DNA of 64,000 nt from assembly GCA_903870275.1 (NCBI GenBank), contig CAIQCK010000101.1:108412-172411 (forward strand), in the 5' to 3' direction. Shown here in pieces: positions 34,649 to 41,482 of the stretch (the first letter of the stretch is position 1; the number at the start of each line of letters is the position of its first letter). Both the position numbers and the translations under genes were made by a program. The notes beneath the pieces were generated by a model that ran no database searches, had not been told where the DNA came from, and saw only the letters and a program-made list of their open reading frames with translations. The DNA is from an uncultured bacterium. Lineage in GTDB: Bacteria > Verrucomicrobiota > Verrucomicrobiia > CAIQCK01.

Positions 34649-35712
34649 CAGGCCACACCATTGGCGACTCCGAAACTGTAGCGGCGGTCTCCGACCGCCG
34701 CCGCCGATGTCTTCGCCACTGGAGTGCCGTCGCGTTGGCAATGGTCTGCGCCGCCGCTGTGCCCGCGTGGGCCGCCGATGATCTTCGCGAAGAGCTCAAG
34801 AAGGTGCCTTACAAAATCCTTCATGAGACGTATCGCGACGGCAACTGGGAAATTTGCCAGATCAACGCCGACGGCTCGCAACCGGTCAATCTCACCCAAA
34901 CGCCAGGCATCAACGAACTTTGCCCCCACGCTTCCGCCGATGGCCGGCGGATTTGTTTTGCGGTGGATGAGGGCGAGGGAGAGCAGCGCTCCCGCAGCAT
35001 CTGGTGCATGAACATTGACGGCACCGGCCGGCAGATGGTGGCCCGCGCGGGCCGCGAACCGTGCTGGGCCGCCGGCGACAAAAGCATCGTCTATCTCAAG
35101 AGCGAAACCGAGCGGTTCACCGTGATGGACTACGTCACGAAGGGGCTCTTTGTACACGATCTGGCCTCTAGCCGGGACCAGGCACATCCCAATCCGGAAA
35201 TATGCCATCTATTCAACATCTGCAGCACTCCGGACGGGAAATGGTATGTGTCGTCGCTTCATGCCGGCATGGGTTACTCGCATGCCATCGTGGCGATCGA
35301 AACCCAGGGTCCGAAGCTCTTCAACCTTGGGATTCCCGGCTGCCGGCCGGACGTGAGCCCCGACGGCAAGCGGATCGCCTGGGCCTCGGGCGACTTCTCG
35401 CTGGCAATCGGCGACCTGGACTTCTCCGGACCGGAACCCCGTGTGCTTCACGCCCATGACATCCTCGTCAGCCCCGCGCCCATGAAGATCCAGCACATTG
35501 ACTGGTCGCCGGACGGACAATATGTGGCCTTCAGCCGCGGGCCGTATAACAAGAAGGCACTTGGGATGGCGCCATCCATTGTCGGCGTCCAGGCCCCGGG
35601 CTGGAACATCTGCGTGGCCGACCCGAGCACGACCAACCGTTGGGTGGCCATTACGACTGACGGCAACAGCAACAAAGAACCTGACTGGGTACCCCTGCCC
35701 TCGCGCAAATGA
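34645..35712 (+). CDS. Secreted PD40/TolB-like beta-propeller protein, copy 2
   Basis: 355 aa, a paralogue of the preceding protein from HWSAVAL onwards (shared AADDLREELKKVPYKIL, QINADGS, GCRPDVSPDGK, NKEPDWVPLPSRK). Its start overlaps the previous stop as ATGA and its own stop overlaps the next start in the same sequence context. The N-terminus before the signal peptide (TVAAVSDRRRR) is encoded by a palindromic repeat at 34676-34701, giving about 10 extra residues compared with copy 1. Signal peptide ends VPAWAAD. Product is predicted periplasmic or outer surface. Confidence 0.82.
   Translation: MTGHTIGDSETVAAVSDRRRRCLRHWSAVALAMVCAAAVPAWAADDLREELKKVPYKILHETYRDGNWEICQINADGSQPVNLTQTPGINELCPHASADGRRICFAVDEGEGEQRSRSIWCMNIDGTGRQMVARAGREPCWAAGDKSIVYLKSETERFTVMDYVTKGLFVHDLASSRDQAHPNPEICHLFNICSTPDGKWYVSSLHAGMGYSHAIVAIETQGPKLFNLGIPGCRPDVSPDGKRIAWASGDFSLAIGDLDFSGPEPRVLHAHDILVSPAPMKIQHIDWSPDGQYVAFSRGPYNKKALGMAPSIVGVQAPGWNICVADPSTTNRWVAITTDGNSNKEPDWVPLPSRK
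34676..34701. repeat. Dispersed GC-rich palindrome, single arm
   Basis: CTGTAGCGGCGGTCTCCGAC followed by CGCCGC: an inverted repeat GCGGCGGTC/GACCGCCGC around TCC. The same sequence, with one base changed, starts the larger palindrome at 35740. It lies in the 5' coding part of the second propeller gene. Confidence 0.8.
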
Positions 35713-36668
35713 TGAACCCTATTGTCGGCAATCCCGAAACTGTAGCGACGGTCTCCGACCGCCGCGCCGGATTATTTTCGGACCGGCGGTCGGAGGCCGC
35801 CGCTACAGCGCCACAACTCTGGCGGTGCCTCTGCATCGCCGTGTGTCTTGCGTGCGGCTGCGGCGTGGAGGAAAAGAGCGGCCCGCCGTCAGCGGCGTTG
35901 CCGACCGTCCAGAGCAAGTCCGGGCCGGAGATGGTGCTGATTCCCGCAGGCGAGTTTCTGATGGGCCATGCCGGTGGCAAACCCGACGAAGCGCCGCCGC
36001 ACACCGTCCGCATCGAAGCGTTCCTGATGGATCGCACCGAGGTCACCCAGCAGCAGTTCGGCAAGCTCATGCGGGACAATCCGTCGCCGTCGCACTTCCG
36101 CGGCGCAGACCGCCCGGTCGAGCAGGTCGGTTGGGGCGAGGCCGCCATCTACTGCAACCTGCGCTCGAAGGACGAGGGCTTGCAGCCTTGCTACGACGAG
36201 ACGACCGCCAAGTGCAACTTCGCCGCCAACGGCTACCGCCTGCCCACCGAAGCGGAATGGGAATACGCCTGCCGCGCCGGCTCCGCCGACGACTACGGCT
36301 TCGGCGCCGACCCGCGCCAGTTGCCGCAGCATGGATGGTTCGCGGAAAACTCCGGCAAGACAACGCAGCCCGTCGCCCGCAAAAAACCGAACGCGTGGGG
36401 TCTCTTCGATATGCACGGCAACGTCGCCGAGTGGTGCAACGACTTCTACGACGCCGGCTACTACCCGAAAAGCCCCGCCGCGAACCCGCGCGGTCCCGAC
36501 GAAGGCGAGCGCTACGTCCTTCGCGGCGGCGCGTGGAACTCCACCGCCGAGCGCTGCCGTTCCGCCGCGCGGCGCTACGAAAGCCCCGGTTTTCAGGACG
36601 CGTGTTTCGCCCGCGACGCCATCGGCTTCCGCTGCGTCCGCCGACCTCCTGCGGCAGCCAAGCAGTAA
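35709..36668 (+). CDS. Formylglycine-generating-enzyme/SUMF1-like exported protein
   Basis: 319 aa, starting at an ATG that overlaps the previous stop. The first 40 residues are encoded by a palindromic repeat; then comes a hydrophobic Cys-rich stretch (LWRCLCIAVCLACGCG) that may be a lipoprotein signal. The FGE-sulfatase domain spans the rest: EMVLIPAGEFLMG, EVTQQQFGKLM, GYRLPTEAEWEYACRAG, GLFDMHGNVAEWCNDFY, RYVLRGGAWNS and GFRCVR. Family members convert Cys to formylglycine in sulfatases, but many secreted ones have other or unknown roles; no sulfatase gene is in this window and the copper-binding Cys pair is not evident. Terminal gene of a three-gene coupled set. Confidence 0.85.
   Translation: MMNPIVGNPETVATVSDRRAGLFSDRRSEAAATAPQLWRCLCIAVCLACGCGVEEKSGPPSAALPTVQSKSGPEMVLIPAGEFLMGHAGGKPDEAPPHTVRIEAFLMDRTEVTQQQFGKLMRDNPSPSHFRGADRPVEQVGWGEAAIYCNLRSKDEGLQPCYDETTAKCNFAANGYRLPTEAEWEYACRAGSADDYGFGADPRQLPQHGWFAENSGKTTQPVARKKPNAWGLFDMHGNVAEWCNDFYDAGYYPKSPAANPRGPDEGERYVLRGGAWNSTAERCRSAARRYESPGFQDACFARDAIGFRCVRRPPAAAKQ
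35740..35808. repeat. Dispersed GC-rich palindrome, complete
   Basis: CTGTAGCGACGGTCTCCGAC at the left is mirrored by GTCGGAGGCCGCCGCTACAG at the right with an AT-rich centre (GGATTATTTTCGG). It lies inside the first 35 codons of the FGE-like gene and codes for VATVSDRR and SDRRSEAAAT. Confidence 0.85.
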
Positions 36669-36697
36669 CGGCTCGTTTACCGGCAGCTACAAATCAC

Positions 36698-36727
36698 CTG
36701 ACAACCCACTTGGCGTCCGCTTATAGT
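36698..36727 (+). promoter_or_regulatory. Putative sigma70-type promoter with a normal leader
   Basis: CTGACA (36698-36703), 18 nt and TATAGT (36722-36727), about 50 nt before the ATG at 36777, which has GAAGAAAG upstream as ribosome-binding site. Unlike the leaderless modules, this gene has an ordinary untranslated leader. Confidence 0.55.
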
Positions 36728-36776
36728 GCGCCCCGCTGATAGCGACATCGGGTTTCACCGAAGAAAGAACATCATC

Positions 36777-37673
36777 ATGAACCGACTCCTGCAGATTGCA
36801 GCGTTTTTCACCGCCGCGACTATCGCCAGCGCGGATACGCCGAGCGCCACGCATCAACAAACCCGCAAGATCGGCGCGAGCAAGGCCACGCAATGCCAGT
36901 CGCTCTCCCACTTCTGCCTCAACGCCGCCGGCGATATTGTTGCCTGCGACGACGGCGACGACGTGGTGCGCGTCATCACGGTGCGCGACCAGCTCAAGGC
37001 CACATGGAAGATGCCGTTTGCCCCGCACGCCATCGCCGCGCGCGCGGATGGCAGTTACGTGGTCACCGGCACCGCGACGGTTGCCATCCTCAGCCCCGCC
37101 GGCAAAATTCTCAAGACGGCGGCCATGCCTGCCGCTGACAAATATTCCCGCTCGCCCGGCGCCGCCGTCATCAAGGACGACATTTTCGTCTGCTCGCGCA
37201 CCGGCACATCGTTCTCGGTCTTCCGGTTCAACAAGGAACTGGGCGACTGCAAGGAGATCGTCCGTGGTCTGCGCGGCTGTTGCGGCTGCCAGGACATCGG
37301 CACGGACGGCAAGGAGCTCTATGTCGTCGAGAACGCGCGCCACCACGTGCTGCGCTTCGACCGCAACGGGAACAAGCTCGGCGAGTTTGGCAAACACGAC
37401 CCCGACTCGCTCGAAGGCTACGGCGGCTGTTGCGAACCCAAGAACATTTGCTTCGGCGCCAGCGGCGTCATCTACACCGCCGAATCCAACAACTTCCGCG
37501 TCAAGCGGTGGAGCGCCGACGGCAAATGCACGCTGGTGGCGATGGTGAAGTCGCAATACGTCGGCTGCGTGCAGGTGGCCATCGCCACCAACAAGGATGG
37601 CAGCGAACTGTATTTTCTGGACAAGGTTGGCGGCGTCATCCACGTGTTGACCGGTCCGGCTCTCGGGAAATAA
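36777..37673 (+). CDS. Secreted NHL-like beta-propeller protein with Cys pairs
   Basis: 298 aa from the ATG at 36777. Signal peptide about 1-19 (AAFFTAATIASA). Propeller-type repeats: LNAAGDIVACDDGDDVVRVI, YVVTGTATVAILSPAGKIL, ELYVVENARHHVLRFDRNGN and VIYTAESNNFRVKRWSADGK. Two unusual clusters, LRGCCGCQDIG and GYGGCCEPKNIC, plus further Cys could bind metal or a cofactor or form disulfides. The next gene (4 nt away) encodes another Cys-rich fusion with a PQQ-type propeller, so the two proteins may act together in periplasmic redox or metal handling. Function not known. Confidence 0.75.
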   Translation: MNRLLQIAAFFTAATIASADTPSATHQQTRKIGASKATQCQSLSHFCLNAAGDIVACDDGDDVVRVITVRDQLKATWKMPFAPHAIAARADGSYVVTGTATVAILSPAGKILKTAAMPAADKYSRSPGAAVIKDDIFVCSRTGTSFSVFRFNKELGDCKEIVRGLRGCCGCQDIGTDGKELYVVENARHHVLRFDRNGNKLGEFGKHDPDSLEGYGGCCEPKNICFGASGVIYTAESNNFRVKRWSADGKCTLVAMVKSQYVGCVQVAIATNKDGSELYFLDKVGGVIHVLTGPALGK

Positions 37674-37676
37674 CGC

Positions 37677-39764
37677 ATGACCACTGCCATTCCTGGCTCC
37701 GATTTTCCAAACCCAAAAACCAAAATTCGACGGCAAACTTTGGTGCCCGGAGTGAAATCCCTGCTTCTCCCGCTCTCGCTGCTGGTTCTCGCTTTGGGTT
37801 GTGAGTGCTTGGCGGCGGCGACCACCGACCGCGGACCGCTCCGCATGGTCGTGATGGACCCGCTCTGCAAACAACTCGCCTGCCCCTGTGTGAAAGGATT
37901 TGCACAGCGCGACTATCTGGCACTGGCGGCGTTCATGAGCGAGAAGCTCGGACGACCCGTCGAAGCGTTCCCGCAGGAGAGCCTCGCGGAAGCCGAACGC
38001 GTCACCGACAATAAACTTGATCTCATCGTCGGCAAGCAATCGGTCGTTCGCGCGCAAGCCGCCGCCGCCACAATTCCGCTCACGCCGCTGGCCATGCTCA
38101 CGGATCGCGACGGCAAAACAACGCTCACCGGGCTTTTCGTCGTGCGCGGTGACGATCCCGCCAAAAGCATCGCCGACCTGAAGGGGCGCAAGGTTCTCTT
38201 GGGTTCGGCCGACTGCGACGAGAAACACGCCGCCGCGCTTTCGGCAATGCAGTCGCTCGGTTTGCCGCTCCCCGTCGCGCCGGAAACGCGCTCCACCTGC
38301 AACCAGACCGGTCTGGCCGTTCTCGAAAAACAAGCCGACGCCGGCGTCATCTCCAGCTACGCGATGGCGCTGCTGGAAGGTTGCGGCACGATTGACAAGG
38401 GCGCGCTCCGCGTCATCGGCCAAACCGCGCCGGTGCCGTTCATCACTGTCTTTGCCACCAAGCGCGTCTCCGCCGCCGATGCGGACGCGATTACGAAGAC
38501 ACTGCTCGCGGTCAGCGACAACGCGCCGTTGAAAACAAAGTTGGAAAGCCGCGACGGATTCGTCGCCTGCCCCGCCACCCACGAAGCCGCCGGTTGGACC
38601 GACTGGCGCGGCGGGCCGCGGCGCGACGCCATTCGCGACGACATGCCTTCGAAGCTGCCAAGTCAGGCGCGCTTTCTCTGGCGCCGGAAAATGGAGAGTC
38701 CCGCGATGGCTGGCGTCGCCGTGCAACCACCGTTCCTGATCGTTGCCGACAAAACCAACGGCACCCGCGACGATACCTGGCGCTGCCTCAACGCCGACAC
38801 CGGCGAGCAACTCTGGGAGCTGACTTATCCCGCGCTGGGCGAGTTGGACTACACCAACACACCGCGCGCCACGCCGGTCATCGTCGGTGGGAAGGTCTAT
38901 TTGCTCAGCGCGTTCGGTCACTTGCACTGCGTCGAGCTAAAGACCGGCAAAGTTCTCTGGAAGCGCGACCTGCTCGCCGACTTTGGCGGCAAGCCGCTGT
39001 CGTGGGGATTCTGCCCCAGCCCGATGGTGAACAAGGAGCATCTCGTTACCGGTACCGCGTCCAAGGACGCCGCCGTCGTCGCGCTCGACCGCCACACCGG
39101 CAAATTGTTTTGGAAAACTCCCGGCGAGCCGATGGCCCACGGCGCGATGCTGCTGGAGGTGTTCGGCGGCCGGCGTCAACTGGTCGGCTACGACATCGAG
39201 TCCATCCACGGTTGGGACCCGGAGACCGGCAAATGCCTGTGGACCCTGACACCGCCGAAGCCGCGCGACTTCAACGTGCCCACGCCGCTCAAGCTCGGCG
39301 ACTGGCTGCTGCTCTCAACCGACGATCATGCCACGCGGCTCCACGCGTTCAACGCCGACGGAACGATCCGCCCGCAACCCATCGCGCAGAACGGCGACCT
39401 CAAACCGGAAATCTCCACGCCCGTCATCGTCAACGGCCTGATCTTTGGCACCGTCAACGACGCGCTGCTCTGCCTCGACGCCGCCAACCCGCCGGCGACG
39501 CGCTGGCGTTTTGAGGACAAGGCCTTCAACGAATACGCCAGCCTCATCGGCGGCAACGGCCGCGTCCTCGCCACGTGCACCACCGGCGAGCTCCTGCTCT
39601 TCGCCGCGGAGGGCCGGGCTTGCCGCGTCATTTCAAGGCTGCAAGTTTTTCACGGCAAGAACGGCCGCTCGCCGGACGTGTGGTCCCACCCCGCGCTTGT
39701 CGGCGACCGCCTCTACCTCCGCAGCCCTGAAGAAATCGTTTGTCTGCGCCTCGACGGCGAATGA
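37677..39764 (+). CDS. Fusion of PhnD-like substrate-binding domain and PQQ-type beta-propeller
   Basis: 695 aa with a signal peptide about 25-50 (LLLPLSLLVLALGCECLA, possible lipoprotein Cys). Residues about 55-310 match a PhnD-like periplasmic binding domain: LRMVVMDPLCKQLACPCVKG, KLGRPVEAFPQESL, KLDLIVGKQSVV and IADLKGRKVLLGSADC. Residues about 330-690 are PQQ/BamB-like propeller blades: LNADTGEQLWELTYP, VELKTGKVLWKRDLL, LDRHTGKLFWKTPGEP and WDPETGKCLWTLTPP. CKQLACPC near the N-terminus of the binding domain is a striking Cys cluster. It follows the Cys-rich NHL protein by 3 nt in the same operon. Role inferred as sensing or binding a small ligand; unproven. Confidence 0.8.
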   Translation: MTTAIPGSDFPNPKTKIRRQTLVPGVKSLLLPLSLLVLALGCECLAAATTDRGPLRMVVMDPLCKQLACPCVKGFAQRDYLALAAFMSEKLGRPVEAFPQESLAEAERVTDNKLDLIVGKQSVVRAQAAAATIPLTPLAMLTDRDGKTTLTGLFVVRGDDPAKSIADLKGRKVLLGSADCDEKHAAALSAMQSLGLPLPVAPETRSTCNQTGLAVLEKQADAGVISSYAMALLEGCGTIDKGALRVIGQTAPVPFITVFATKRVSAADADAITKTLLAVSDNAPLKTKLESRDGFVACPATHEAAGWTDWRGGPRRDAIRDDMPSKLPSQARFLWRRKMESPAMAGVAVQPPFLIVADKTNGTRDDTWRCLNADTGEQLWELTYPALGELDYTNTPRATPVIVGGKVYLLSAFGHLHCVELKTGKVLWKRDLLADFGGKPLSWGFCPSPMVNKEHLVTGTASKDAAVVALDRHTGKLFWKTPGEPMAHGAMLLEVFGGRRQLVGYDIESIHGWDPETGKCLWTLTPPKPRDFNVPTPLKLGDWLLLSTDDHATRLHAFNADGTIRPQPIAQNGDLKPEISTPVIVNGLIFGTVNDALLCLDAANPPATRWRFEDKAFNEYASLIGGNGRVLATCTTGELLLFAAEGRACRVISRLQVFHGKNGRSPDVWSHPALVGDRLYLRSPEEIVCLRLDGE

Positions 39765-39840
39765 GACGCGACCGGTTCGGCGCGCTAATGCGTTGGATTT
39801 TCGCCGCCGCGTGTGATTGAATCCGTGTCGCGCGCAAGAT

Positions 39841-39915
39841 GGGCGGTTAGCTCAGCGGTAGAGCACGTGCTTTACACGCACGCGGTCGCAGGTTCGAACC
39901 CTGCACCGCCCACCA
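39841..39915 (+). tRNA. tRNA-Val (anticodon UAC)
   Basis: Acceptor GGGCGGT pairs with ACCGCCC; the D-arm contains TTAGCTCAGCGGTAGAGC; the anticodon stem CGTGC/GCACG encloses TTTACAC with anticodon TAC; the T-arm GCAGGTTCGAACCCTGC is canonical; discriminator A and encoded CCA (39913-39915) follow. It lies directly upstream of an integrase gene and is the probable chromosomal attachment site. Confidence 0.97.
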
Positions 39916-39950
39916 GCTTTTCTTGGGGAATTTGAATATTTTATAAATCC

Positions 39951-39972
39951 GTGACAAATTCGTGACAACTTG
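39951..39972 (+). repeat. Tandem 11-bp direct repeat upstream of the integrase
   Basis: GTGACAAATTC (39951-39961) is followed at once by GTGACAACTTG (39962-39972). Pairs of short direct repeats between a tRNA attachment site and an integrase gene are often arm-binding sites of the integrase or its excisionase. Confidence 0.6.
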
Positions 39973-40001
39973 TTAGGCTCTGTTGCAGATTCGAGGTCAT
40001 C

Positions 40002-41252
40002 ATGAACAGAGACAAAGCGGGTGGCGTCACGGTGAAAAATGCAGGGATCAGCATCCAGATTTATCCCCTCCACCGCAAACAAGGGTCTGCCTGGTTGTTG
40101 TCATATTATCTCGACTCGATACGGCAGCGGGTCACTTTTCGCGGCAGTCTCGACGGGGCGCGCAAATACGCGCGGAAGATTGCCAAGCAAGTCAGCGGCC
40201 AAACCGCCGGCCATTGCGTCTTGTCACCAGCCGAAGCCGAGACGTATCGCTCCGCGCTGGCCCATCTCGAATCTGTTGATGTGCCGCTCACAGCGGCGGT
40301 GGAAGAATACGTTGCCGCCCGCAAGTTGATCGGCAATCACTCGCTCCTGGAAGCGGCCAGATTTTACAAGCGCAACTACCCGTTTGATATGCCGGCGAAG
40401 TCGGTCCGCGCTGTGATGGAGGAGATGATTGAAGCCAAGCGAGCCGATAATCTCTCCGAACGTTATGTGACGGCGCTCCGGTATGACCTGACGAAACTCG
40501 CGGACGCCATCGAGGAATCGATTGCCGAGATCACCACTGCGCAACTTGACGATTGGCTGCGCTCCCTTCCTGTGTCATCGAGAACAAGAAGTAATGCGCG
40601 CACTTCGGTTGTGACCTTGTTTCAGTTTGCGAAGTCCCGCGGTTATCTGCCACGCGACCGTGACACCGCCGCTTCGCTCACAGCAATCGGCAAGGTAACA
40701 GAAGGCGAGATCGAAATCTTCACGCCGAAGGAAATGGCCGCATTGCTGGCTGCAACCGATGTGGACACGATACCGGTTTTGGTCCTGGGTGGGTTCTGTG
40801 GACTCCGCTCCGCTGAGATTCTCCGGCTTGATTGGCAGGACATAGACTTCGAGCAACAACACATCAAGCTCAGCGCGGCAAAGACAAAAACGGCACAGCG
40901 GCGAATTGTGCCGTTGCTACCAAATGCCGCCGACTGGCTGTCGCCTTACCGTAACGAGGTTGGCCACGTCATGCCATGCCTCCAGCAACGCATGAACGAC
41001 GTCCTGCGAGCCTGCGCTCATCGAGCGCGCATCAAATGGAAGCGGAACGCGTTGAGGCACAGCTTCGCCAGCTACCGGCTCGCCGACTGCAAATCCGCGC
41101 CGCAAGTTGCCTTGGAAATGGGCAACTCGCCGCAGATCGTGTTTCAACACTACCGCGAGATTGTGACATCGCGCGACGCGGCGCTCTGGTGGGCAATCAT
41201 GCCAAATACACCGGCGAACGTGCTGCCGATGAAAGCCGCACTGGCACACTAG
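40002..41252 (+). CDS. Tyrosine recombinase / integrase
   Basis: 416 aa. An N-terminal SAM-like core-binding region (about 85-195) precedes a catalytic domain: GGFCGLRSAEILRLDWQDID with the first catalytic Arg, AAKTKTAQRRIVPL with the beta-hairpin Lys, NALRHSFASYRLA with the second Arg and His (the usual preceding His is Asn), and GNSPQIVFQHYREIV with His and the nucleophile Tyr. All but one of the usual residues are present, so it may be active. It starts 87 nt after tRNA-Val and reads away from it, the typical layout of an integrated island. No clear second copy of the tRNA end was found in the window. Confidence 0.9.
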   Translation: MNRDKAGGVTVKNAGISIQIYPLHRKQGSAWLLSYYLDSIRQRVTFRGSLDGARKYARKIAKQVSGQTAGHCVLSPAEAETYRSALAHLESVDVPLTAAVEEYVAARKLIGNHSLLEAARFYKRNYPFDMPAKSVRAVMEEMIEAKRADNLSERYVTALRYDLTKLADAIEESIAEITTAQLDDWLRSLPVSSRTRSNARTSVVTLFQFAKSRGYLPRDRDTAASLTAIGKVTEGEIEIFTPKEMAALLAATDVDTIPVLVLGGFCGLRSAEILRLDWQDIDFEQQHIKLSAAKTKTAQRRIVPLLPNAADWLSPYRNEVGHVMPCLQQRMNDVLRACAHRARIKWKRNALRHSFASYRLADCKSAPQVALEMGNSPQIVFQHYREIVTSRDAALWWAIMPNTPANVLPMKAALAH

Positions 41253-41321
41253 TTTGGCGGTTGTTTTTCAACTGAGGCGGTGGCACGTCAGCGCTTGCGC
41301 CCTTTCCCATGCCCGGTTCCC

Positions 41322-41347
41322 GGTTCGATACTGCACCACTCTAACCA
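41322..41347 (+). other. Degenerate tRNA-3'-end-like sequence, candidate remnant attachment site
   Basis: GGTTCGATACTGCACC followed by ACTCTAACCA resembles the T-arm and 3' end of the tRNA-Val (GGTTCGAACCCTGCACCGCC). It lies 70 nt after the integrase stop. No full cloverleaf can be drawn, so it is at most an eroded att site. Confidence 0.3.
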
Positions 41348-41482
41348 GCCCGCCGTAGCGCGCCGGTCGTTTTGTGAATTGCGAAACACAATCGCTCCTG
41401 CCATCATCCGCCCACGCGAGGAGAAGATAATCGAATGGGCATAATCAATCGAAAGATTTCAACCGAGCCGAGCTTGTGAACC

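Noticed and set aside
35709..36668. FGE-like protein taken as a true sulfatase activator
   Set aside because: The family fold is clear, but there is no sulfatase nearby and the paired catalytic Cys residues are not evident, so only a family-level call was made.
36687..38927. Minus-strand open frame of about 746 codons
   Set aside because: It lies opposite two well-supported + strand genes (NHL-like and PhnD/PQQ fusion) and has no recognisable domain.
41322..41347. Second tRNA gene
   Set aside because: Only a T-arm-like piece is present; acceptor, D-arm and anticodon arm cannot be drawn.
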